Notes under the pieces: generated by a model | Told to the model about the DNA's origin: nothing | The model's database searches: none | The model's input: the letters and a program-made list of their open reading frames with translations, nothing else | NCBI GenBank assembly: GCA_910592005.1 | Contig: CAJVPP010002403.1 | Span: 1-14,976, forward strand | DNA length: 14,976 bases | From: Funneliformis mosseae | Lineage: Eukaryota > Glomeromycota > Glomeromycetes > Glomerales > Glomeraceae | Direction: 5' to 3' | Position numbers and translations under genes: made by a program | In this document: positions 1-8,429 of the stretch, piece by piece | Layout: every line of letters starts with the position of its first letter | How positions within the stretch are numbered: position 1 is the stretch's first letter

Positions 1-3000
1 GTTCATTAATTTCCATAGATCTTTTTCGAAGGCATTTTTAGCATCACGACGTCGCATAGTGTTGGCCATAATATATGGCTCCATCCATAGAGACTGGTCA
101 AATTCTAGTACTCGATAAACATGCTCAAGTTCCATTCCTAGTTCGAGACATTGCTGGAGATTTTGGTAGTGGATAATATATCGGTCTTTAGTCTCTAATG
201 TTGCTACCAATTTTTCTGTCTCAGCAAATTTTCCACCACTCAGTTTATCAATTAGGTCGTTATTTTGGTATGGACTAAGCTCATTTCGTTTAATTACTCA
301 ACGTTCTGGGCAAAGCGGATAGTCAGTATGTGTTGGATGAATGTGTTCTGGATATTTTAATTTTACTTCCCAAGAACTACCTCGTTTAGCAGTTGGAGAA
401 ATAAACTGAATATCAGGCAGTTTGTCTAGCTCAAGCCATCGAAATCTGCCTGTCGGTAAATATTGTGACATAGCCCATCCGTATAAATTATTAGCGTCTA
501 AATATAGGAGCCATTTATTTACCTTATGTTTATTATAGCCTTTCATTCTGGGAAAATTTGCTTTTGCTAAACGTCGTGGGGCCATAGAATTTCTACCTCG
601 CATCTAGCGTTAGACGAATTCGTGCATATCTTCTTGCCCTTTATGGAATAATTCGAGCTTGATCTTAGTTATCTTTTTTAGCATGTCAAATGCGAATGAT
701 GGTAATGTTATATAATTCAGAGGGTCTAGTCCAGATACTTCCTTCATTATCGTTCGGAATCGTTGAATTGAGTCCGCTAATATTAAAACATCAGTTCTGA
801 GATATAGATCATGATAATCTCCAAATGTTTTACACTCTGTCTTCTCCCACACTGTCTGCGCATGTTCATATTGCTTCTGACTAATGGTGTAAATCTTCTT
901 ATGCTCACAATCGTCGACCTCCTTTAAATCTGCTTCCTTACATTCTCCATTGCACTTTTTACCCTTTATTTCATGTTTACATTTTTTACAACCATTTTCA
1001 CAATAATTTAGTCCGCCTAGCACTGTGTTAAATTCTTTTCTTGATGGAAGCTCTGTTCTAAAGAAGCGCTCTGGATCATTTAATTCATAAGGGTACTCAC
1101 TTTTTTGTGTGACTAGTGGGAGTAAATTCTGAGGTATGCTCTGTGTCATTATCGGAAAACATTTAGCCAATTGCTCTGGAGTCTTTTCTTGACCACGTAA
1201 ATTATTTGCTACTTTTTCTAATGAAGGGAATTGGAATTGGACGGAATCTATGAATCTTATTTGACCAATTGTTATTGACTTATAGTTCTCCATATTGTCC
1301 GCAATTATTTCAATTTTGTCGTCACTAACTAGCCCCAATTCCCGTATTTCATGATGAAAGTCATAATGTTTTCCACTGTGATATATCAATGGGATCTTAA
1401 TTTCGTCTGGCTTTATTCGGAGTAGAAGATTACATCTACGATGTGCTGGGCCACGATACTTCCCGGTAAAATGATCATGATCTCTAACCCTGTTGTCATT
1501 TATATCGGCTCGAAGACTCATTTTACATAAACAGCATTTGGTTGCTTTTTTGAACGTATTTTTCTCTTCTATAGATAATCCTTCTATACGATATACAGCC
1601 TCTGATAGGTTTTCTTTTGTAGCTTCACACTTAATTTTAACACAACCATGATGAGCACTGCCTATGAATTTTCTGGTTGAGTCGAAATATTTCACAATAT
1701 TATATCTGGTCTCCTGTAGCTTTCCTTCACATATATAACATTTTATGGCAGACTTATATGTCCGCCAATCTCGCTCTGTCATTTTTATTTTTTCTGGATT
1801 ACGCAACTTCGGCTTAATAATTTCCTCTAAGTCTTGTTGCATACTTTCCCATGATTCTGCAATTGAGTTTGGAGTTCGTCTTGCAATTTCTTTTGCTAAC
1901 TTCCCATCCGTTTGCATTAAAATATAACCGTAACTATTAGGCTTCTGCTTTTGCAGTTTAATGGTCTTTTTTTTGATATCGTTTTTCTCTACTGGATCAC
2001 TATCTGCTTCTAGATCCTTAACGAAATAAAATGGAACATTTTCCATTGCCTTATAATTTTCAAATTTCATATCCAATCCTTTATTGGGGAGGACTTCTCG
2101 TTGACCTGCATTAGGATTATTTCGACTGTAGCAATTGTGCTCTATATGCTCTTGGAGTAAATCTAATCTTGAGAATGGAGCAATCATGCAGTGATAGCAG
2201 AAATATTTTCGTCCATGATGCTTATTCCAATTATGCATGATCCTGTTCCATCTATTTTCGCCATTGATAAGATAGTAATGCGTATTTAACCCTTCTGATA
2301 TGTCATTAATATTACGACGATCTTTGAGGTTTTCTTCTCCTTCAGTAAATAATATTAAATCCACCAAATGCTCTCTTTAATAATTATATTCTGATATGCG
2401 GAGTGGATCCAATATCCTAGTTTTCTGCTCTTTGTCATCTAGTTCTGGAGTAGGGTAAAATATATTTACTGCATATGATGGATTTTTCTCTTCGAATATG
2501 TTTATATCTCGTAGTGTGACTGGAAAATTTATATCAGAAAAGTCTAGTATATTATCAAAACGTCTTAATCTACTAACATCATGAAGATTTCTCGCTCTAG
2601 TTCCCTGTCTACAGGCCTCTTCACTTGCTAGATAAGCCTTTAAACATACTTCAAAACATCTGTTATCTGTATTTTGTGGGTTAATTATTCCTAACTGCGG
2701 TTTTGCCCATATTTTTGGTAAAGTAAAATGTGAACTGCCTCGGAGAGGCTGGTATGCACTTATTTCTAGAAAGATCTTTTTCCCATATTCATAGATCCAA
2801 CCAGAATATTGATTATGTTTCATTTCATCGATTTTATCTAAAATTTCATTATATTGACGTGAAACTGTTTGGCCTATTCGATCCTGGCGAATAATATCTA
2901 AAATTTCAATTGAAAACGCTATGTCTTGATCTATTCAGTGAGCAAAACGTTCCCCTTGTACAATCTGATACATATGAGCAATAAGAACTATCTTAATTTT

Positions 3001-3417
3001 TATCCCCCCTAATCGTGCTAACTCTCTTCTATAAATATCGTTAATTTGGTCTTCTACATTCTCAAAAGTGATTAAGGGATCTTTTCGATATGGATAAGTT
3101 TCTGGAATAATAGCAAGATGATCTACACATAAGCCTTGATCAGAAATTCTTCTAGTTTCTACTAATCTTTTTGGAGCTGGATCTTCTATTCTTCGAAATA
3201 TTATCTTATCCTCTTCTTCTGGTTCAGACTCATTATCAGATTCGGAATCTTCTTCAGATGTCATATCTCCCTCATCGGCGGTCGAATAGTCGCTGTCCCC
3301 ATCTGAGTTCACCTCTTCTTCGGGAGGCTCAGGTAACTCAGATGGTGTTGGGTCTCCCCAAAAGTTTCCGAATAATCGTCCTAATGCACTGGTGATACTA
3401 CCAAGTATTCCGCTCAT
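1..3417 (-). pseudogene. Protein-primed family-B DNA polymerase, Maverick/Polinton type, 5 in-frame stops, C-terminus off window
   Basis: One reading frame of 1139 codons runs from the ATG at 3417 (in-frame TGA at 3426-3424 just upstream) to the window edge. Seen: hydrophobic N-terminus (residues 3-20), acidic stretch (23-71), YQPLRGSS segment (222-229), C2H2-like finger (407-429), ExoI-like D468-x-E470, two EndoVII-like modules (560-592 and 628-662), ExoII-like YD (685-686), FIDS segment (722-725), Cys-rich insert (806-839), ExoIII Y872-x3-D876, and polymerase motif A with D974 in DANNLYG. The last residues, KLMN (1136-1139), open motif B. Motif C lies beyond the edge. Stops sit at residues 161 (TGA, 2937-2935), 347 (TAA, 2379-2377), 936 (TAA, 612-610), 938 (TAG, 606-604) and 1040 (TGA, 300-298). 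Homology reads through each without a frameshift, so separate gene calls here are fragments of one gene. In the family this enzyme replicates the element from a terminal protein. All three stop codons occur, so a recoded genetic code is unlikely. Family identity is by motif recall. Confidence 0.88.
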
Positions 3418-3520
3418 TTTTTCTCAAAGAGTATATATGATTACAAAAAGTTTAAAATGAAAATTAATTTAATCAGATAATTAGAGTTACATATTTATTC
3501 AAAAAGAAAAGACTATTAGA
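3418..3520. promoter_or_regulatory. Shared spacer between divergent ORFs, candidate bidirectional promoter
   Basis: The 103 bp between the polymerase ATG (minus strand, 3417) and the small ORF ATG (plus strand, 3521) are strongly AT-rich, with a TATATA at 3432-3437 and A-rich sequence just before the plus-strand ATG. Both genes start here and point away from each other, so any promoter for either must lie in this spacer or inside the other gene. No specific factor site is recognised. The promoter role is inferred from layout only. Confidence 0.4.
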
Positions 3521-3781
3521 ATGGGATTTTATAAATGTCCATATATTCTTAGGACTGGAGAAGTATGCAATGAGGGATGCTATCAGGCAGAAGGGTGTAA
3601 AATTCATTGGAAGTCTCCTAGGCGGGTTCCCTGTATAGAATGCAGAAAATTAACTTCCTCTGTTTATAGTGCTTGTAGGAAATATACTGGTAAATATCGC
3701 ATTCGAGATTTTTATCAACGTCAGAAGCTTGCAAAAATTCAGGCTAGTGACAGGCTAGTGACAGGAATACAATATGAATGA
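3521..3781 (+). CDS. Small Cys-rich putative zinc-binding protein (86 aa), unknown function
   Basis: Uninterrupted 86-residue ORF from ATG 3521 to TGA 3781. It has two putative metal-binding clusters: C6, C16, C20, C26 and H29 (CNEGC and GCKIHW context), then C38-x2-C41 and C52. A Tyr at 55 stands where a fourth ligand (C52-x2-H) would be expected. The rest is basic (many Lys/Arg), which would suit nucleic-acid binding, but no known family is assigned. It is divergent from the polymerase and its richer codon use resembles the polymerase more than the AT-rich DNA to its right, so it may belong to the same element. Near the 3' end, an 11-bp tandem duplication (3741-3751 and 3752-3762) shifts the frame, so the last ~10 residues may not be ancestral. 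Expression is unknown. Confidence 0.55.
   Translation: MGFYKCPYILRTGEVCNEGCYQAEGCKIHWKSPRRVPCIECRKLTSSVYSACRKYTGKYRIRDFYQRQKLAKIQASDRLVTGIQYE
3741..3762. repeat. 11-bp perfect tandem duplication
   Basis: The 11-mer aggctagtgac occurs twice in direct succession inside the 3' end of the small Cys-rich ORF. Because 11 is not a multiple of three, it changes the reading frame for the final residues and decides which stop codon is used. Confidence 0.9.
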
Positions 3782-3884
3782 TCATTTATATCACTTGATT
3801 TTTTTCATGCCTGCCTTCTTATAAATTTGAAGCCAGAAAACAAAGTATCCTATTTATCTTTTTCTGAACAATGTGAAGAAAAGG

Positions 3885-4157
3885 GAGTGTAGACACTATT
3901 TGTTTTCATATCTTGTGTATATGCTCTGCATCTTTGGTGCTTCGCAGAGTGTGAACACTATTTGTTTTCATATCTTGTGTACATGCTCCGCACCTTCGGT
4001 GCTCTGCAGAGTGTGAACACTATTTGTTTTCATATCTTGTATACATGCTCCGCACCTTTAGTGCTCCGCAGAGTGTGAACACTATTTGTTTTCATATCTT
4101 GTATACATGTTTCGCACCTTCAGTGCTCCGCAGAGTGTGGACACTATTTGTTTTCAT
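3885..4157. repeat. 62-bp tandem array, four full copies plus a partial
   Basis: Copies begin with gagtgt at 3885, 3947, 4009, 4071 and 4133 (partial), exactly 62 bp apart. Each unit holds two small inverted repeats: agtgt-ga-acact at the unit junction (diverged in the outermost copies), and a gcac..gtgc stem, best in the second copy (gcaccttcggtgc, 3990-4002). The unit is clearly more GC-rich than the surrounding DNA. Open frames across the array are period artefacts. Confidence 0.92.
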
Positions 4158-4179
4158 GTTTAGTGATCATATATGTGAA

Positions 4180-4545
4180 AAATTTTGTTACCCAAGATGG
4201 ATTCCAAAGGGGTTTCAGACAGGAATGTGCCAAAGTAGAAAAATTTTTTTACTACTTGGAAACAAGTGATTTTAGAATGAATGTTAATCAAGAAAGCAAA
4301 ATGGTTTTCTTAAGGTTACAAGTATTATTTCATTAGGAATTTGATATAAGAAATTCGATATAAAAAATTGTAATACCCAGGATGACCTTTTGAACCCATT
4401 CGGGCTTTTTGTGCCAAAAATCGATTTTCCTTTTACCAAAATTTGATATATAATTTTTTCGATACCCATGATGACCTTCTGAAGACAATTGAGGCTTATA
4501 TACGTTTTGTGCTAAAAAGCCCATTTTTCTACTACTGGCCAATTA
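4180..4545. repeat. Degenerate ~90-bp tandem repeats
   Basis: Two clear copies share tacccaNgatgacctt at about 4374 and 4463 (89 bp apart), each followed by a gggctt/gaggctt segment and gtgc(c/t)aaaaa. A third, more diverged copy (ttacccaagatgg, then gtgccaaag) lies about 185 bp upstream at 4188, two periods away, so the unit between is probably unrecognisable. The minus-strand ORFs here look like repeat translations, not genes. Confidence 0.65.
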
Positions 4546-4567
4546 CTGAAAAAAGAAGTCTTTATTA

Positions 4568-5884
4568 CAGTTTGTGACATAATATCTGAAATTTTATCAA
4601 TAGCACAAAAAAAGTCCTATACCACCAATTTATGTTCAACTAAAACAAAAATCAAAATAGCAATTTTTTAGCTATTTATAGATATAAAAATAATGCCACA
4701 AAAATTTCATGTGATTATTTATCAACAAAAAACTTAATCCATAATACCTATTTCAGTTTTTAAAATAAGATGTTTGACTATAAAGGAATTATGGGTTAAA
4801 ATATATGAAAACCTTCTGAAATAATTAAAATAACTGGTTATCTAAGCTTTACTGTATATGATATTGTCAACTGATTAAAAAAAACTGGAGATGTTGAGCA
4901 CTTACCTTATTCTAGTCGTTCTCTTGTTTTTACTTCCAATAAACATTGATATCTTGATCATCTCATCCAAGTTAATAATGCAATATCTTCATCTTTAATA
5001 ATAATGAAACTGAATAATATTTATTTAGACCTTAATATATCAACTCAGACTGTTTAATATACCCTTAAAAATAATCTTAATAATATAGTTTGTAGGTTAC
5101 AAGCTGTTTTTCTCCTTAATCAAAATCATATTGAAGCACGTCTTCAGTGGGCTTTAAGGCATAACCAAGATGATTGGTTTCATACAATTTTTTCAGATGA
5201 AAGCACTTTTTAAACATTTAATAATACTCTATTAGTACATTATAAAGCTAGTAGTACATGTCTATCATGTCTTATGGTAAAACATCCATACAAAGTGCAT
5301 GTTTGGGATGCATTTTTTCATCAAGAACTGATTGAGATTGAATTATTTACAGGAAATATTAATTCTGAAAAATATTGTAAAATTCTTTAATCTCAGCTTG
5401 TTCCTAATGCTCACAATGCTGGCTACAGATAGCATTTTCAACAAGATAATGCACTAACCTATACAGCAAGGCGTACTCAACAATTTTTCACAGCGAATAA
5501 TATTCTAGTGATCAATTGACCTGCAAACTCCCCTGATTTGAATCCAATTGAGAATTTATGGATTATTCTTAAACGAAAAGTAGAGAAAAGGATTAATAAT
5601 CGGATTAGGAAAAAAAAGTGCTTAGTGCAGTTATTTTTTAGGATATAGTTCAGCAAGAATAGGACAGTATTGATCAAAATGAATTTTTTAATTTAGTGGA
5701 TAATATGTTAGATCAGATTAATGAAGTTATAGAAAAAAAAGGGCTTACAATTAATTATTAATTTATTTTATTTTGTTAATCTGTATATTATAATCTATGA
5801 ATAGCATAAATATAAAACTAATAAATAAGATTTACAATATTTTTATTTGTCATGATAAATTCTGGATATTTATATTACGGACTG
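4568..5884 (+). mobile_element. Tc1-type transposon, complete ends, inactive
   Basis: The element is delimited by imperfect terminal inverted repeats of about 35 bp. The left end starts CAGTTTGTGACATAATATC at 4568. The right end, read on the minus strand from 5884, starts CAGTCCGTAATATAAATATC, and both continue into gaa(a)tttatca. Both ends are flanked by TA (4566-4567 and 5885-5886), the Tc1/mariner target duplication. At 1317 bp it has the usual Tc1 size. Its transposase is a pseudogene, so it can no longer mobilise itself. Confidence 0.85.
4772..5761 (+). pseudogene. Tc1-type DD34E transposase, degenerate
   Basis: In its family the enzyme cuts and pastes DNA at TA sites using an Asp-Asp-Glu triad. 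Seen: an N-terminal helix-turn-helix region (ITGYLSFTVYDIV about 4830-4870, TGDVEH about 4885), IEARLQWALRHNQDDWF (about 5130-5180), the first Asp in FSDEST (5196-5198), the second in QQDNA (5445-5447), and the Glu in SPDLNPIENLW (5550-5552). Second Asp and Glu are 35 codons apart, exactly DD34E, with no net frameshift between them. A C-terminus ending LTINY and TAA closes at 5761. Decay: stop codons in several places (for example after ESTF near 5210 and just before PANSPDLN near 5518) and at least two frame changes (after the HTH and near 5630). The triad is preserved although the gene is dead, suggesting relatively recent loss. Confidence 0.88.
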
Positions 5885-5941
5885 TAACTTAATTCAATAT
5901 AGTTACCTAATACAGTTAATATACTCAAACTGTCAAAATCA

Positions 5942-6012
5942 TCCTAAGAATTGAACTCAGATCTCTCAAACCCTAATTATATTATAAATGTCATAGTGTT
6001 TCAACTAGAAAT
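5942..6012 (-). repeat. tRNA-like remnant (tRNA pseudogene or tRNA-derived SINE)
   Basis: Read on the minus strand, a T-arm with a 5-bp stem (one G-T pair) and a 7-nt loop is present as CTGAGTTCAATTCTTAG (5960-5944), resembling an internal B box. About 50 nt upstream is a D-arm-like TAGT-TGAAAC-ACTA (near an A box). The spacing fits a tRNA, but no clear anticodon arm or matching acceptor stem remains. It is therefore not a functional tRNA; a decayed tRNA gene or a SINE head are both possible. Confidence 0.35.
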
Positions 6013-6078
6013 CATCTGTATTCATGACTCTTATTTAATCTAAGTTATACAGCATCTACCATTAATCTGTCATGTCTT

Positions 6079-6140
6079 ATTATCAGAGATGACCCTTGCA
6101 AATGATGCAATACCTGCCTATTACAGGTCAGCTCTCTAAT
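6079..6140. other. Three-stem inverted-repeat structure
   Basis: Two adjacent perfect 5-bp hairpins, ttgca-aatga-tgcaa (6096-6110) and acctg-cctatta-caggt (6112-6128), are enclosed by flanking complementary arms (6079-6095 with 6126-6140, mismatched), which could form a junction-like fold. The outer arm overlaps the second hairpin by a few bases, so both cannot form fully at once. No RNA family is recognised. It is one of the few GC-richer islands in the region. Confidence 0.35.
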
Positions 6141-6894
6141 ACAAATTCTGAACTCAATCAGTTCTATATAATATGATCATTTGTGTAATTATATAGGTTT
6201 ATTTTTATCATATTCTAAAAGTTCGTAATTTTAACATATATTATTTGTGTATATCTTATAAAATTTATTCCTAGAATTAAACTGGTAAATTCTGCAGTAA
6301 ATTAATATTGTAATCTGTATTTGGCAGATATTAAACTAAGATCTATTATAGTGTAACTTATAATAAGAACTCATACCTTGTAGCATAAGTCAGAAATATC
6401 AATCCCTTTATCAATCAGAATTATCTCTATCTAATATAGAATATACTACACATGATAAGAAAGGCTTAGATGTTATCATCCTTATAGAATCTTTAAAGAT
6501 AAATAGCTATTATATTCATATTAATAAACTCACTCAAGAATTAAACCTAATCTTTATCCTAAATAATAGCTTAATTAAATAGTACTGCAATAATACAATA
6601 CAGCCTATTATTATTATAGATACCCTAAGGTAGTATCCAATCTACTTATTAATAGTTAATTACTTTCTTATTAATATTTTATCATGATCATTATCATCTT
6701 AATTACTTCTCTATTTAAATATTAAATGTAATTTTAATAGAAATATCAACCTAATAAAAAATTTGATATAAAAATTTCATAAAAATATTAAGTTTTATTA
6801 TATATAATTTTTATGAAATGTTAGTATAATGTATACATTTATTCTTTATATTAAACCTTAAACTTAATATAAAAAAGTAAGAAAAATACAAAAA

Positions 6895-7105
6895 ATGAGA
6901 AAAAACATATATTTTATAATGATTTATCAGATGAAAAGATCACGAAAAAATATATATTTTATAATACTTTAATAAATGCAAAATTGATAAAATATATATT
7001 TATAATGCTTTAATAGATACAAAAAATAAGGATAAAACATATTTTATAATGATTTAATAGATACAAAAATCACAGAAAAAGTATATTTTATAATGCTTTA
7101 ATTAA
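6895..7105. repeat. ~44-bp tandem repeat, about five copies
   Basis: The core ttttataat followed by gNttt(aa)tagatacaaaa recurs at about 6912, 6957, 6998, 7042 and 7086, spaced 41-45 bp. The copies differ mainly in the A-rich linker (cacgaaaaa, ataaggat, cacagaaaa). It is a degenerate AT minisatellite with no coding signal. Confidence 0.75.
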
Positions 7106-7770
7106 GAAATTTAAATTATTTATATAATAAAAAATTAAAAATTAAAAAAATCAAATTTAAAAAATCAATATTTTTTAAATTTCTTCTTTTTTGCACTTTT
7201 TATTCTTTTCTATATATTTCTTTTAATATAAATTAATATAAAAAATGAATATTTTAATTATTTGTAAAAAAAAAAAAAAGGATAATTTTCTTATCTTTTT
7301 TATTTTTATTATTGAATCTTTATTTTCTTATCTTTAATATGTGTTAATATAAAATTAATATAAAAATTATCATTTATGTAGTAAATTAATAAGAATTTTT
7401 AATTTACCTAAATTTTTATAATAAGATAAATTAAATTTTATGTTAGGATTGGAGATAATGCTAGAGATAATATTAGTATTAATATTAGTTTTACTAGCTT
7501 TATCATTAGTACTAACTTCACTTTCATTTTCTTTTTATTTTAATATTAATTAGCATAAAATTAAATTTAATAATTTTTATTATCATGTATTAGAAATAAA
7601 AATTTAAAAGTTACCTAAAGAATTCCTAAAAAATCTTATTTTCTTATTATATTAGTAATAGCTTTGACTTTAATATTAGTTTTAATTTTGATATTGACTT
7701 TAGCTTTAGCACTGTCATTAGTTTTGGCATAGGTTTTGGCATTAACATCACTGATCAAAATCAAAAAAAT
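7106..7770. other. Low-complexity AT-rich stretch with hexamer-like repeats
   Basis: The first part is A/T runs, including a 14-base A run after 7265. Blocks around 7455-7545 and 7655-7755 show a degenerate ~6-bp rhythm of the ttNgct/ttNact kind (tagctttgactttaat, gactttagctttagc). Short hydrophobic open frames result from the repeated T at second codon positions and are not genes. Confidence 0.6.
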
Positions 7771-7774
7771 TAGA

Positions 7775-8290
7775 TATGCGAAAAATTGACTTAAAATCAG
7801 CAAATTATCAAAAAATCAGATTAGTCAATTGGCATAAATTAGAAATTAGCTAAAAATCAGCTAAAATTTGACCTATCTTATTTATAGCTGATTGGCATAC
7901 TAATTATTGATTAGCATATATTAAAAATTGGCTAAAATTTAATTTATCTTATTTATAGCCGATTGATATCTGATTTATATCTAATTGGTATATATCAAAA
8001 TTCAGCTAAAATTTGATCTATCTTATTTATAATTGATTTACATCTGATTGGCATACATTAGAAATCAGTCAAGAATCAGCTAAAATTTAATCTATCTTAT
8101 TTATAACTGATTGATCTTCAATTTACATCTGATTGATATACATCAAAAATCAGCTAAAATTCAACCTATAGCCAATTAGCATATATTAGAAATTGACCAA
8201 GAATCAGTTAAATTTAATCTATCTTATTTATATCGATTGATGTCCAATTTATATCTAATTGATATATATTAAAAATTGATAAAATATTTC
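7775..8290. repeat. ~72-bp tandem array, about six degenerate copies
   Basis: The core (c/t)tatcttatttata with the flanking words cagctaaaattt and ctgattggcata recurs at about 7875, 7946, 8020, 8094, a shortened copy near 8166, and 8221. Spacing is 71-74 bp except around the shortened copy. Each unit also contains a partial second word (atctgattggNata), suggesting the 72-mer itself grew from a shorter repeat. It is non-coding. Confidence 0.8.
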
Positions 8291-8429
8291 AAAATGAAAT
8301 AAAATTTGGAAGGAAACATAACTGATATTTAAGATTAATAGCTAAATAATGCTAAAAACATTTAATTTATTTTTACAAATAGTATTTTCTATTAATTAAA
8401 TTAATAACCAAATATTTTTTTGCATTTCG

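Larger units (their letters stand above)
1..3781. mobile_element. Fragment of a Maverick/Polinton-like DNA element
   Basis: The polymerase pseudogene and the divergent small Cys-rich ORF are the only parts of a possible Polinton-like element in view. No integrase, ATPase, capsid or protease gene and no terminal inverted repeat is visible, so the element boundary on the right is only inferred to lie near the tandem repeats after 3781. The left part continues outside the window. An isolated polymerase remnant is an equally possible reading. Confidence 0.45.
5885..6890. other. AT-rich gene-free stretch
   Basis: No reading frame with recognisable protein similarity was found on either strand. 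Apart from the tRNA-like remnant and the paired-hairpin sequence listed separately, the DNA is unstructured AT-rich sequence with many short TA-rich words. Confidence 0.6.

Noticed and set aside
1745..1927. Plus-strand ORF inside the polymerase
   Set aside because: Antisense shadow of a well-supported frame; no domain.
298..2937. Stop-codon reassignment as an explanation for the in-frame stops
   Set aside because: TAA, TAG and TGA all occur within the frame, and elsewhere ORFs use them as normal ends.
298..3417. Four separate genes on the minus strand (160, 148, 585 and 101 codons)
   Set aside because: All share one frame, homology continues across each stop, and the 585-codon piece starts only at a TTG; they are fragments of one polymerase gene.
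4024..4336. Plus-strand ORFs of 81 and 62 codons over the 62-bp array
   Set aside because: They are open only because the 62-bp repeat shifts frame each unit; the protein repeats the same words and has no domain.
4284..4542. Minus-strand ORFs of 61 and 69 codons
   Set aside because: They translate the degenerate ~90-bp repeats and the two overlap in different frames; there is no independent coding signal.
5477..5677. Minus-strand ORF of 66 codons
   Set aside because: It is the antisense shadow of the Tc1 transposase DDE region, which has clear similarity on the plus strand.
7655..7755. Hydrophobic membrane peptide
   Set aside because: It results from a degenerate hexamer repeat with T at second codon positions; there is no proper start and stops follow.
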